From positions 1 to 5,739 of the forward strand of contig JAEWAG010000404.1 of the NCBI GenBank assembly GCA_023391775.1: DNA of 5,739 bases, written 5' to 3'. This DNA is from Pseudomonadota bacterium. Lineage in GTDB: Bacteria > Pseudomonadota > Gammaproteobacteria > Xanthomonadales > Xanthomonadaceae. How positions within the stretch are numbered: position 1 is the stretch's first letter; each line of letters begins with the position of its first letter. The position numbers and the translations under genes were made by a program. Below the pieces are notes generated by a model. The model saw only the letters and a list, made by a program, of their open reading frames with translations. It searched no databases and was not told the DNA's origin. This document shows, piece after piece, positions 1-5,739 of the stretch.

Positions 1-2
1 CG

Positions 3-863
3 CTGTCGGAGAAGCTGGTCGAGGACCGCCGGGTGCCGCTGATCAGCTTCTCCGGCTCGACCCAGGTCGGCCGCATCGTCAACCAGCAGGTCGCCGCGCG
101 CCTGGGCCGTTGCCTGCTGGAGCTGGGCGGCAACAACGCGATCATCCTGGACGAGACCGCGGACCTGAAGCTGGCGGTGCCGGGCATCGTGTTCGGCGCG
201 GTCGGCACCGCCGGCCAGCGTTGCACCACCACCCGCCGCCTGATCGTGCACGAATCGATCTACGACAACGTGCTGGAGACCCTGGTCAAGGCCTACAAGC
301 AGGTCGAGGGCAAGATCGGCGACCCGCTGGATACGGCCAACCTGATGGGCCCGCTCAACAGCGCCGAGGCGGTGGAGCAGTTCCTGGCCTCGGTGGAGAA
401 GGCCAAGGCCTCCGGTGGCACCGTCGCCACCGGCGGCGCCAAGCTGGACCGCCCCGGCCACTTCGTCCTGCCGACCATCATCACCGGCCTGCAGAACAGC
501 GACGAGGTGGTGCAGCACGAGCCCTTCGCCCCGATCCTGTACGTGATGATGTACAGCAGCCTGGACGAGGCGATCGAGATGCAGAACGGCGTGCCGCAGG
601 GCCTGTCGTCCTCGATCTTCACCGCCAACCTCAAGGCTGCGGAGAAGTTCCTGTCCGCGGCCGGCAGCGACTGCGGCATCGCCAACGTCAACATCGGCAC
701 CTCCGGCGCGGAAATCGGCGGCGCGTTCGGTGGCGAGAAGGTCACCGGCGGCGGCCGCGAGTCCGGCTCGGATGCGTGGAAGGTCTACATGCGCCGCCAG
801 ACCAACACCATCAACTACTCCGATTCGCTGCCGCTGGCCCAGGGCATCAAGTTCGACCTGTAA
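3..863 (+). CDS. amaB: ALDH7-family aldehyde dehydrogenase, C-terminal part (probable L-aminoadipate-semialdehyde / piperidine-6-carboxylate dehydrogenase)
   Basis: The reading frame is open from the left edge and ends at TAA 861-863. It gives 286 residues, a little over half of a roughly 500-residue aldehyde dehydrogenase; the NAD-binding N-terminal part lies outside the window. Visible in order, in fragment numbering: FSGSTQVGR (nucleotide-binding region, about 16-24), ELGGNN with the general-base Glu at 40, GQRCTT with the nucleophile Cys at 74, EPFAP at 173-177 for NAD ribose binding, then GGAFGGEK (239-246) and RESGSDAWK (252-260). The last two are characteristic of the ALDH7 (antiquitin) subfamily. 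In human ALDH7A1 the Arg just before the catalytic Cys binds the substrate carboxylate, and it is present here (Arg73). Bacterial members oxidise 2-aminoadipate semialdehyde, in equilibrium with piperidine-6-carboxylate, to 2-aminoadipate with NAD in the cytosolic lysine/pipecolate route. No other lysine-degradation gene is in view, so family is firm and exact substrate is inferred. Confidence 0.93.
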   Translation: MSEKLVEDRRVPLISFSGSTQVGRIVNQQVAARLGRCLLELGGNNAIILDETADLKLAVPGIVFGAVGTAGQRCTTTRRLIVHESIYDNVLETLVKAYKQVEGKIGDPLDTANLMGPLNSAEAVEQFLASVEKAKASGGTVATGGAKLDRPGHFVLPTIITGLQNSDEVVQHEPFAPILYVMMYSSLDEAIEMQNGVPQGLSSSIFTANLKAAEKFLSAAGSDCGIANVNIGTSGAEIGGAFGGEKVTGGGRESGSDAWKVYMRRQTNTINYSDSLPLAQGIKFDL

Positions 864-871
864 GCAATACC

Positions 872-903
872 GCATCCGGCGGCGCACGCCCGCCGCCGGA
901 TGC
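872..903 (+). terminator. Strong GC-rich hairpin after the aldehyde dehydrogenase (possible terminator without a T-tract)
   Basis: A perfect 13-bp inverted repeat, GCATCCGGCGGCG at 872-884 and its reverse complement at 891-903, encloses a 6-base loop (CACGCC). It begins eight bases after the stop of the upstream gene, where a terminator or 3'-stabilising hairpin is expected. No run of T follows on either strand, so it is not a canonical Rho-independent terminator. It may be a U-less terminator, an mRNA 3'-end stabiliser or a solitary REP-like palindrome. The structure is seen directly; its role is inferred. The rest of the 864-990 gap holds one AT-richer patch at about 941-962 with no convincing -35/-10 pair. 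Confidence 0.5.
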
Positions 904-990
904 CCGCCTGGCCTGCCGGCACGCGGGCGCGCCACGGCCATATCGATTTTCGGCTACAACAGCTGCGTATCCATCTGCGTCCCGACCGAG

Positions 991-1731
991 ATGCGCATCG
1001 CCGCCATTTCCGACCTGCACGGCAACCTGCCCGCACTGGACTCGGTGCTGGACGACATCGCGCGGCGCGGCTGCGACCTTGTCGTCAACCTGGGTGACAT
1101 CGTCTCCGGCCCGTTGTGGCCGCGGGAAACCCTGGACCGGCTGCTGCCGCTGGGGCTGCCCACCATCGCCGGCAACCACGAGCGCCAGCTGCTGGGCGAT
1201 CCGGCCGGTCTCGCGCCCTCCGATGCCCATGCCCGCAGCGCCGTGAGCGCGGCCCAGCTGGAATGGGTGCGCGCCCTGCCCCCGCGCCTGCGCATCGAAG
1301 ACGTGCTGCTGTGCCACGGCACCCCGGGCAGCGACCTGGAGTACCTGCTCGAGGACCTGGCCCCGCCAGGGCTGTCACCGGCACCCGCGGCAAGCGTGGC
1401 GGCGCGGCTTGAGCATGAGGACGCGCGCGACGCGACCCTTGTGTTGTGCGGGCACTCGCACACCCCGCGGCAGCTGCGCCTGGACGACGGCCGCCTGGCC
1501 TGCAATCCCGGCAGCGCCGGCCTGCCTGCGTTCGACACCGCGTATCCGGTGCGACACCGGGTCGGCACGGGCACCCCGCATGCACGCTATGCGGTGCTGG
1601 AGCGACGCGGCCGACACTGGCAGGCGGACCTGCGGGCGGTCGACTACGACCACCACGCCGCGGCCCGACGTGCAGAGGCCATGGGCCGGCCGGACTGGGC
1701 CCACGCCCTGCGCCACGGAACCATGGGCTGA
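991..1731 (+). CDS. Metallophosphoesterase family protein (calcineurin-like, YfcE/Metallophos_2 type)
   Basis: This 246-residue protein has the full set of dinuclear-metal motifs in order: SDLHGN (D8, H10), GDIVSG (D36), GNHE (N62, H63), CHGTP (H109) and GHSHTP (H155, H157), followed by NPGSAG at 172-177, typical of the small single-domain phosphoesterases. ATG 991 is chosen because the first metal motif must sit about 7 residues from the N-terminus, as in the family. The frame stays open upstream, but that extension lies over the dehydrogenase gene and resembles nothing. The Shine-Dalgarno match is weak (GAG abutting the ATG). A tail of about 60 residues after GHSH is rich in Arg, His and Ala. 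No signal peptide or membrane segment is seen, so it should be a cytosolic, metal-dependent phosphomonoesterase or phosphodiesterase. The natural substrate cannot be read from the sequence. It stands alone, 127 bases after the dehydrogenase and 82 bases before the next gene. Confidence 0.9.
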   Translation: MRIAAISDLHGNLPALDSVLDDIARRGCDLVVNLGDIVSGPLWPRETLDRLLPLGLPTIAGNHERQLLGDPAGLAPSDAHARSAVSAAQLEWVRALPPRLRIEDVLLCHGTPGSDLEYLLEDLAPPGLSPAPAASVAARLEHEDARDATLVLCGHSHTPRQLRLDDGRLACNPGSAGLPAFDTAYPVRHRVGTGTPHARYAVLERRGRHWQADLRAVDYDHHAAARRAEAMGRPDWAHALRHGTMG

Positions 1732-1756
1732 CGCACGGGCGCGGCGGCGGGTTTCT

Positions 1757-1770
1757 GGAATAATCGCCTG
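1757..1770 (+). promoter_or_regulatory. Candidate -10 region for the DUF4190-pyrD-murB-transporter unit
   Basis: AATAAT at 1759-1764 matches the sigma-70 -10 consensus at five of six positions and lies in a short AT-rich island within the 82-base gap before the small membrane-protein gene. It is followed by CGCC, like the two other candidate -10 sites in this window (TATGAT then TCGCGCCC; TAGAAT then GCCCCC). No recognisable -35 hexamer stands 16-18 bases upstream, so the assignment rests on the -10 and on position only. Transcription would start near 1770, leaving a leader of about 45 bases. Confidence 0.4.
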
Positions 1771-1784
1771 CGGCGCGCGCCGCA
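1769..1784. repeat. 16-bp perfect palindrome at the presumed transcription start of the pyrD unit
   Basis: TGCGGCGCGCGCCGCA is its own reverse complement. It begins five bases after the candidate -10 hexamer and ends 29 bases before the start codon at 1814. It could be an operator for a dimeric repressor or could fold at the 5' end of the mRNA. In DNA this GC-rich, alternating G/C palindromes also arise by chance, so no role is claimed. Confidence 0.35.
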
Positions 1785-1813
1785 CAAAGATTCCTTCACT
1801 CCCGGGACCTTGA

Positions 1814-2092
1814 ATGAACCAGATCCGCACGACCAGCTCCCTGGCGGTCACCAGTCTCGTCGCCGGCCTGCTCGGCCTGACCCTGGCCCCCGTGCTCGGG
1901 ACGCTGGTGGCGATCATCACCGGGCACATGGCGCGCAGCGAGATCCGCCGCTCCGGCGGCCGCCTGGACGGTGACGGCATGGCCGTGGCCGGCCTGGTCC
2001 TGGGCTGGGTGGCCGTGGCGTTCTGGCTGCTGGGGCTGATGTTCGTGTTCCTGGTGCTGGGCGGCATCGCCGGGCTGGCGGCGCTGGCCTGA
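1814..2092 (+). CDS. DUF4190 domain-containing small membrane protein
   Basis: The gene encodes 92 residues. Two hydrophobic segments, about 10-38 and 56-91, flank a short basic stretch with [13 protein letters not shown] at 37-49 and [14 protein letters not shown] at 52-65. This pattern of helix, TGHMAR.EIRRSGG, short acidic turn and second helix is the signature I associate with DUF4190. It predicts an inner-membrane protein with two helical hairpin regions and nearly no soluble domain. ATG 1814 is preceded by GGGA at 1804-1807 with a six-base spacer, a good ribosome site for this genome and the best in the window. It is the first gene of the tight four-gene run: its TGA shares one base with an ATG at 2092 that lies six bases before the preferred pyrD start. 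DUF4190 has no established biochemical function. A role in membrane association of the neighbouring quinone-linked enzyme is possible but unproven. Confidence 0.88.
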   Translation: MNQIRTTSSLAVTSLVAGLLGLTLAPVLGTLVAIITGHMARSEIRRSGGRLDGDGMAVAGLVLGWVAVAFWLLGLMFVFLVLGGIAGLAALA

Positions 2093-2097
2093 TGTCC

Positions 2098-3150
2098 ATG
2101 TACTCCCTCGCCCGCCCCTTCCTGTTCGGCCTCGACGCCGAGCGCGCCCATGGAGTCGGCCTGAAGGCCCTGGACATGGCCCATGCCAGCGGCACCCTGG
2201 GCATGGTGGCACGGCCCTGCGCCCCGCTGCCGACCCGCGTGCTGGGCCTGACCTTCCCCAACCCGGTCGGCCTGGCCGCCGGCCTGGACAAGAACGGCGC
2301 CCACATCGACGCGCTGCTGGGCCTTGGCTTCGGCTTCGTGGAAGTCGGCACCGTCACCCCGCGCCCGCAGGCGGGCAACCCGAAGCCGCGCATGTTCCGG
2401 CTGCCGGCCGCGAACGGGGTGATCAACCGCCTCGGTTTCAACAACGAAGGCGTGGACGCGCTGGTGCGCAACGTCGGACGCGCCCGACGCAAGGGTGGCC
2501 TGCTGGGCATCAACATCGGCAAGAACAAGGACACCGCCAACGAGGACGCCGCCAGCGACTATCTCTACTGCCTGGAGCGCGTGTATCCGCTGGCCGACTA
2601 CGTCACGGTCAACATCTCCTCGCCCAACACCGCCGGCCTGCGCGAGCTGCAGGAGGAACAGGCACTGCGGCGCCTGGTCGGCACCCTGCGCGAGGCCCAG
2701 GAGCGGCTGGCGGCGCAGCATGGCAAGCGGGTCCCGGTGCTGGTCAAGGTCGCCCCGGACCTCAGCGACAGCGACATCGACGCCGCCGCGCGCGTGCTCG
2801 GCGACCTGGCCGTGGACGGGGTGATCGCCACCAACACCACGGTGGACCGCGCCGCGGTGCAGGGCATCACCCATGCGGCCGAAGCCGGCGGCCTGTCCGG
2901 TGCGCCGCTGATGGGCCAGTCCACCTTTGTGTTGCGGCGCCTGCGTGCGCGGCTGCCGGAGTCGATCCCGCTGGTGGGCGTGGGCGGCGTCATGTCCGGC
3001 GCCGACGCGGTGGCCAAGATGGCCGCCGGCGCCACCCTCGTGCAGTGCTACACCGGCCTGGTCTACCGCGGCCCGGAACTGGTGCGCGAATGCGTGGAAG
3101 CCATGCGCCGGCGCAAGGAAGCCCCCAGCCGCGGCACCGCCGACGCATGA
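2098..3150 (+). CDS. pyrD: Dihydroorotate dehydrogenase (quinone), class 2
   Basis: PyrD oxidises dihydroorotate to orotate, the fourth step of de novo UMP synthesis, passing electrons through FMN to membrane quinone. The product from 2098 is 350 residues. Visible motifs: an N-terminal amphipathic segment (about 1-40) for membrane docking typical of class 2, [10 protein letters not shown] with Lys65, [15 protein letters not shown] (110-116), GINIGKN (137-143), NISSPNT (172-178) with the catalytic base Ser175, KVAPDLS with Lys217, TNTT at 245-248, GGLSG ending at Gly268, and GVGG at about 294-297. Ser175, Lys217, Thr245-Asn246 and Gly268 fall at the residue numbers I recall for E. coli PyrD, which favours this start and its MYSLARPF N-terminus. 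An in-frame ATG at 2092 overlaps the preceding stop by one base, would add two residues (Met-Ser) and may be used by translational coupling. The stop overlaps the murB start by four bases (ATGA). Confidence 0.97.
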   Translation: MYSLARPFLFGLDAERAHGVGLKALDMAHASGTLGMVARPCAPLPTRVLGLTFPNPVGLAAGLDKNGAHIDALLGLGFGFVEVGTVTPRPQAGNPKPRMFRLPAANGVINRLGFNNEGVDALVRNVGRARRKGGLLGINIGKNKDTANEDAASDYLYCLERVYPLADYVTVNISSPNTAGLRELQEEQALRRLVGTLREAQERLAAQHGKRVPVLVKVAPDLSDSDIDAAARVLGDLAVDGVIATNTTVDRAAVQGITHAAEAGGLSGAPLMGQSTFVLRRLRARLPESIPLVGVGGVMSGADAVAKMAAGATLVQCYTGLVYRGPELVRECVEAMRRRKEAPSRGTADA

Positions 3151-4190
3151 GCGCCCTGTACCGGCTGCACCGCGACGCCGACCTGCGCCGGCTCAACACC
3201 TTCGGCGTGGCCGCGCGCGCGCCGTGGCTGCTGCAGGTCGAGGACACGGCGGCACTGCCGGAGGCGCTGGCGCTGGAGCAGTTGCGCGGCCTGCCACTGC
3301 TGCCGGTCGGCGGTGGCAGCAACCTCCTGTTCGCCGGTGACGCGCCTGGCGTGGTGCTGGTGATCGGCAGCCGCCGGATCGAGGTGCTGGACAACCCGGC
3401 CGGCCAGGTGCGCGTGCGCGCCGAGGCCGGCGTGCCCTGGCACGCGCTGGTGATGGAGACGGTGCGCCTGGGCCTGTACGGCCTGGAGAACCTGGCCCTG
3501 ATCCCCGGCAGCGTGGGTGCGGCGCCGATCCAGAACATCGGCGCCTACGGCATGGAAGCCGGCGAGCGGATCCTGGCCGTGGAAGCCTGGGATCGCGAGC
3601 AGGAGGTCGCGGTGCGCCTGGACCGGCAGGCCTGCGCGTTCGGCTACCGCGACAGCGTGTTCAAGCAGCAGCCCGGGCGCTGGATCATCACCGTGGTGGA
3701 ATTCGGCCTGGCGCGCGACGGCGAGCTGCGGCTGGGCTATGCAGGCCTGGCCGAGGAACTGCAGACCATGGCCGTGGCCACGCCCGGGCCACGCGAGGTG
3801 GCCGAGGCGGTCATCCGCATCCGCCAGCGCAAGCTGCCGGACCCGGAACGGCTGGGCAACGCCGGCAGCTTCTTCAAGAACCCGGTGGTGCCGGCGGCGC
3901 TGGCCGCGACACTGCGGCAGGCGCACCCGGCACTGCCGGTGTTTTCCGCCGGCAACGACCAGGCCAAGCTCTCGGCGGCCTGGCTGATCGATGCTTGCGG
4001 CTGGAAGGGCGTGCGCGAGGGCGATGCGGGCGTGTCCGACGCCCACGCCCTGGTGCTGGTCAACCACGGCAATGCCAGCGGCATGCAGCTGCTGGACCTG
4101 GCCCGGCGCATCGCCGCCTCGGTGCAGCAGCGCTTCGGCGTGCCGCTGGAGCCCGAGCCACGCCTGGTCGGCGCGGACTGGATCGGCTGA
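3147..4190 (+). CDS. murB: UDP-N-acetylenolpyruvoylglucosamine reductase (type I MurB)
   Basis: MurB reduces UDP-GlcNAc-enolpyruvate to UDP-MurNAc with NADPH and FAD, the second committed cytosolic step of peptidoglycan synthesis. The product is 347 residues, close to the roughly 340 of the E. coli type I enzyme. Motifs: NTFGV near the N-terminus, the FAD-binding GGGSNLL (55-61), [16 protein letters not shown] (120-135), GYRDSVFK with the catalytic Arg168, [10 protein letters not shown] with the proton-donor Ser241, and a C-terminal LEPEPR motif whose Glu (335 or 337) corresponds to the E. coli active-site Glu. The GYRDSVFK region marks type I. ATG 3147 is chosen because it puts NTFGV at the usual distance and overlaps the pyrD stop as ATGA. 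A longer frame upstream lies inside pyrD. The nearest purine-rich stretch (AAGGAAG, 3115-3121) is too far upstream to act as its ribosome site, so expression probably depends on coupling to pyrD. The stop shares one base with the next start. Confidence 0.97.
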   Translation: MSALYRLHRDADLRRLNTFGVAARAPWLLQVEDTAALPEALALEQLRGLPLLPVGGGSNLLFAGDAPGVVLVIGSRRIEVLDNPAGQVRVRAEAGVPWHALVMETVRLGLYGLENLALIPGSVGAAPIQNIGAYGMEAGERILAVEAWDREQEVAVRLDRQACAFGYRDSVFKQQPGRWIITVVEFGLARDGELRLGYAGLAEELQTMAVATPGPREVAEAVIRIRQRKLPDPERLGNAGSFFKNPVVPAALAATLRQAHPALPVFSAGNDQAKLSAAWLIDACGWKGVREGDAGVSDAHALVLVNHGNASGMQLLDLARRIAASVQQRFGVPLEPEPRLVGADWIG

Positions 4191-5110
4191 TGGCCGCCAC
4201 GCGGGCGCCCCTGCCGGTTCCCCTGCGTGCCGCACTGCTGATGCTGGGCAGCACCGCCCTGTTCGCGCTGATGGTGGTGGCCATCCGCCTGGCCTCCGAC
4301 AGCCTGCACACCTTCCAGATCGCCTTCTTCCGCAATTTCTTCGGCCTGCTGGCGGCGGCGCCGCTGCTGCTGCACCACGGCCCGGGGCTGCTGCGCACCG
4401 CGCACTTCCCCAAGTACCTGTTCCGCTGCATGGTCGGCATCTGCTCGATGCTGGCCGGCTTCTGGGCGATCGGGCACCTGCCGCTGGCGCAGGCGATCTC
4501 GCTGTCCTATTCCACGCCCCTGTTCGCCACCATCGCCGCGGCGGCCCTGCTGGGCGAGCAGGTGCGCGCGCGCCGCTGGGCGGCGGTGGTGCTGGGTTTC
4601 ATCGGCGTGCTGGTGATCGTGCGTCCCGGCACCACCGGCTTCAGCAGCGGGGCCATGGTCGCGGTGCTGGCCGCGCTGCTGTCGGCGATCGTGGCGATCC
4701 AGATCAAGCAGCTGTCGGCTACCGAGCCGGCCGACCGCATCGTCATCTGGACCACCCTGCTGTGGGTGCCGATGTCGCTGGTGCCTGCACTGGGCGTGTG
4801 GAGCTGGCCGCACGGCATCACCTGGCTGTGGGTGATCGCCGCCGGCGTGTTCGGCACCGGCGGGCACATGCTGTGGACCCGCGCGTTGAAGCTGGGCGAG
4901 GTTTCGGCGCTGACCCCGATCGGCTTCATGCAGCTGCCGATCGTGGCGGTGTTCGGCTGGCTGCTGTTCGGCGAGGTGCTCGATGGCTGGACCCTGGCGG
5001 GCGCGCTGGTGATCCTGGCGGCCAACGCCTACATCGCCCATCGCGAGGCGGTGCTCGCGCGACGCGCAGCCACCGGCGCACCGACCACTGCGGCAAAGCC
5101 CGGCGAATGA
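4190..5110 (+). CDS. EamA/DMT-superfamily transporter
   Basis: This 306-residue protein is an inner-membrane carrier with the duplicated EamA architecture, about ten helices in two repeats of five. Hydrophobic stretches run at roughly 14-35, 42-62, 77-95, 99-121, 130-146, 155-172, 184-202, 210-228, 240-260 and 267-283. Each repeat ends its fourth helix with the family's short G-E motif, LLGE at 120-123 and LFGE at 259-262, and FFRN at 46-49 is the conserved helix-2 Arg region. The cytoplasmic tail is short and rich in Ala and Arg. ATG 4190 overlaps the murB TGA by one base, and a weak GGA stands seven bases before it; the longer in-frame extension upstream lies inside murB. Substrates of this family range from amino acids and purines to riboflavin and S-adenosylmethionine, and the sequence does not say which applies. 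Position after murB suggests, but does not show, a cell-envelope or nucleotide link. Confidence 0.92.
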   Translation: MAATRAPLPVPLRAALLMLGSTALFALMVVAIRLASDSLHTFQIAFFRNFFGLLAAAPLLLHHGPGLLRTAHFPKYLFRCMVGICSMLAGFWAIGHLPLAQAISLSYSTPLFATIAAAALLGEQVRARRWAAVVLGFIGVLVIVRPGTTGFSSGAMVAVLAALLSAIVAIQIKQLSATEPADRIVIWTTLLWVPMSLVPALGVWSWPHGITWLWVIAAGVFGTGGHMLWTRALKLGEVSALTPIGFMQLPIVAVFGWLLFGEVLDGWTLAGALVILAANAYIAHREAVLARRAATGAPTTAAKPGE

Positions 5111-5127
5111 ACCCTGGCGTGGCCTGG

Positions 5128-5187
5128 AAAGAAAAAAGCGACGCAATGCTTGCCCACCCGCTCTTGAATCCAGTATGATTCGCGCCC
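5128..5187 (+). promoter_or_regulatory. Promoter of the tRNA-Pro gene, with upstream A-rich element and GC-rich discriminator
   Basis: TTGCCC at 5150-5155 (four of six to the -35 consensus) and TATGAT at 5174-5179 (five of six to the -10 consensus) are separated by 18 bases. An A-rich run at 5128-5137 (AAAGAAAAAA) sits where an UP element for the RNA polymerase alpha subunit would lie. GCGCCC at 5182-5187 lies between the -10 and the expected start at about 5186-5188. Such GC-rich discriminators are the known hallmark of stable-RNA promoters under stringent (ppGpp/DksA) control. The primary transcript would carry only a few bases before the mature 5' end. Read-through from the transporter gene is also possible, because no terminator is seen between 5110 and this site. 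Confidence 0.8.
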
Positions 5188-5190
5188 TGT

Positions 5191-5268
<78 letters not shown>

Positions 5269-5276
5269 CGTTTGAA

Positions 5277-5305
5277 GAAAAAGCCTGCCTTGCGCAGGCT
5301 TTTTC
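5277..5305 (+). terminator. Intrinsic terminator of the tRNA-Pro unit
   Basis: A perfect 12-bp stem, 5277-5288 with 5294-5305, encloses the loop CTTGC. The stem has a GCCTGC/GCAGGC core and an AAAAA/TTTTT outer part, so the T-run that aids release directly follows the GC-rich core. It starts ten bases after the tRNA CCA end. Because the A-run on the other side mirrors the T-run, it should also work on the opposite strand. It probably ends any read-through from the pyrD-murB-transporter run as well. Confidence 0.9.
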
Positions 5306-5352
5306 CGTTGTGGGCCCCATCGCCGCGCATGGGGCGGCGCCGACGCCCAACG
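5306..5352 (+). other. Possible folded segment downstream of the terminator
   Basis: An inner hairpin of GCCCCAT (5314-5320) and ATGGGGC (5329-5335) with an eight-base loop sits inside an outer pairing of CGTTG (5306-5310) with CAACG (5348-5352), extended by GG (5312-5313) with CC (5346-5347) past one bulged T. It has no T-tract and no coding frame I believe in. GC-rich DNA forms such folds easily. The rest of the gap to 5479 contains only the -10-like site at 5414. Confidence 0.25.
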
Positions 5353-5413
5353 GCTGACCCGGTGCTGACCACAGCCTGCGAGGGTGTCCGCAGTGCCGCT
5401 CCCGGCGCGCGGC

Positions 5414-5433
5414 TAGAATGCCCCCCTCCCCCC
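5414..5433 (+). promoter_or_regulatory. Candidate -10 element and C-rich start region of the MFS transporter gene
   Basis: TAGAAT at 5414-5419 matches the -10 consensus at five of six positions. It is followed by one G and then six C, one T and six C (5421-5433), so transcription would begin inside the pyrimidine tract. No convincing -35 is present at 16-18 bases. If this promoter is right, translation from ATG 5435 would be almost leaderless, while translation from ATG 5480 would have a leader of about 50-55 bases. Confidence 0.5.
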
Positions 5434-5479
5434 AATGCGCGCCGTGCCGCCGGCATCGCCTGGCAGCGCGGCCCTGTCC

Positions 5480-5739
5480 ATGTCACCACCTGTTCCAGCC
5501 CTCCCGCTGCTGCAAGGACGCCTGCTCGTGTTTGCAGGGATCCTGCTGGCCGCGTTCAACCTGCGCACCGCGGTCACCTCGCTCACCCCGCTGCTGGACG
5601 TACTGGGACGCGAGTTCGGCTTCGGCTCCACGCTCGCCGGTGTGCTCGGCATGGTGCCGACCGCCGCGTTCGCCGTCGCCGGCATCGGCACGCCCCGCCT
5701 GGCGCACCGCCTGGGCCTTGAGCGCACGGTGCTGCTGGC
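5480..5739 (+). CDS. Major facilitator superfamily transporter, CynX/NimT-like, N-terminal part
   Basis: The frame is open to the right edge and yields 86 full codons of a protein that in this family is about 400 residues with twelve helices. A first membrane helix (about 15-38) contains LAAFNLRTAVTSLTPLL at 23-39, the conserved N-terminal signature of CynX-type carriers, with the N-L-R-T-A-V-T-S segment. A second helix (about 52-70) carries GVLGMVPTAAFAVAG, followed by PRLAHRLG at 72-79, the cytoplasmic loop 2-3 region of MFS proteins. E. coli CynX is associated with cyanate metabolism and NimT exports 2-nitroimidazole; the substrate here is unknown. ATG 5480 gives an N-terminus of usual length. 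ATG 5435 is in frame and would add 15 residues rich in Pro, Ala and Ser. Neither has a Shine-Dalgarno sequence. The gene follows the tRNA unit but is separated from it by a strong terminator. Confidence 0.85.
   Translation, partial: MSPPVPALPLLQGRLLVFAGILLAAFNLRTAVTSLTPLLDVLGREFGFGSTLAGVLGMVPTAAFAVAGIGTPRLAHRLGLERTVLL

Noticed and set aside
926..933. GGCGCGCC 8-bp palindrome in the gap before the phosphoesterase
   Set aside because: Short GC palindromes are common at this base composition and it has no promoter context.
730..990. N-terminal extension of the metallophosphoesterase frame
   Set aside because: It overlaps the dehydrogenase in another frame, includes the hairpin, and puts the first metal motif about 90 residues in, unlike the family. 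ATG 991 is the natural start.
1375..2874. Long open frame of about 499 codons on the minus strand
   Set aside because: It runs antisense to four recognised genes or gaps. Its product is low-complexity in Gln, His, Arg, Gly and Ala, with no domain. Such frames are expected opposite GC-rich genes with G/C third positions.
3063..4235. 390-codon open frame on the minus strand opposite murB
   Set aside because: The predicted protein is a His/Gln/Arg/Ala-rich shadow of murB with no recognisable fold or ribosome site.

Overview
This window is a stretch of ordinary, gene-dense chromosome from a GC-rich gammaproteobacterium. It most resembles the Xanthomonadaceae/Lysobacteraceae (Stenotrophomonas, Pseudoxanthomonas, Lysobacter, Luteimonas). 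That placement rests on protein resemblance recalled from the family (PyrD, type I MurB, the DUF4190 protein), on heavy G/C third codon positions, and on a tRNA with an encoded CCA end. The genus cannot be fixed from this sequence alone. All recognised genes lie on the + strand.

Layout. (1) 3-863: the C-terminal part of an ALDH7-type aldehyde dehydrogenase (AmaB-like, lysine/pipecolate catabolism), cut by the left edge and followed by a perfect 13-bp GC-rich hairpin. (2) 991-1731: a small calcineurin-like metallophosphoesterase. (3) 1814-5110: a tight run of four genes in which each stop touches or nearly touches the next start: a small DUF4190 membrane protein, pyrD (quinone-linked dihydroorotate dehydrogenase), murB (UDP-N-acetylenolpyruvoylglucosamine reductase) and an EamA/DMT-type transporter. 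(4) 5128-5305: a compact tRNA-Pro(CGG) unit with A-rich upstream element, -35/-10, GC-rich discriminator, tRNA and intrinsic terminator. (5) 5480-5739: the N-terminal end of a CynX/NimT-like major facilitator transporter, cut by the right edge.

How the genes fit together. pyrD supplies orotate for UMP and so for all UDP-sugars. MurB acts on a UDP-sugar in the first committed steps of peptidoglycan synthesis. Co-transcription of the two would couple nucleotide and cell-wall supply, but that functional link is inference; the overlap of the genes is directly visible. The dehydrogenase, phosphoesterase and MFS gene show no clear link to this unit.

I see no mobile element, CRISPR array, toxin-antitoxin pair, defence system or biosynthetic cluster, and nothing that supports a claim of a new biological system. 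The points most worth checking are small: a U6-U67 mismatch in the tRNA acceptor stem, a palindrome at the presumed transcription start of the pyrD unit, a C6-T-C6 tract just after a -10 element, and the one-base-overlap arrangement of DUF4190, pyrD, murB and the transporter gene.
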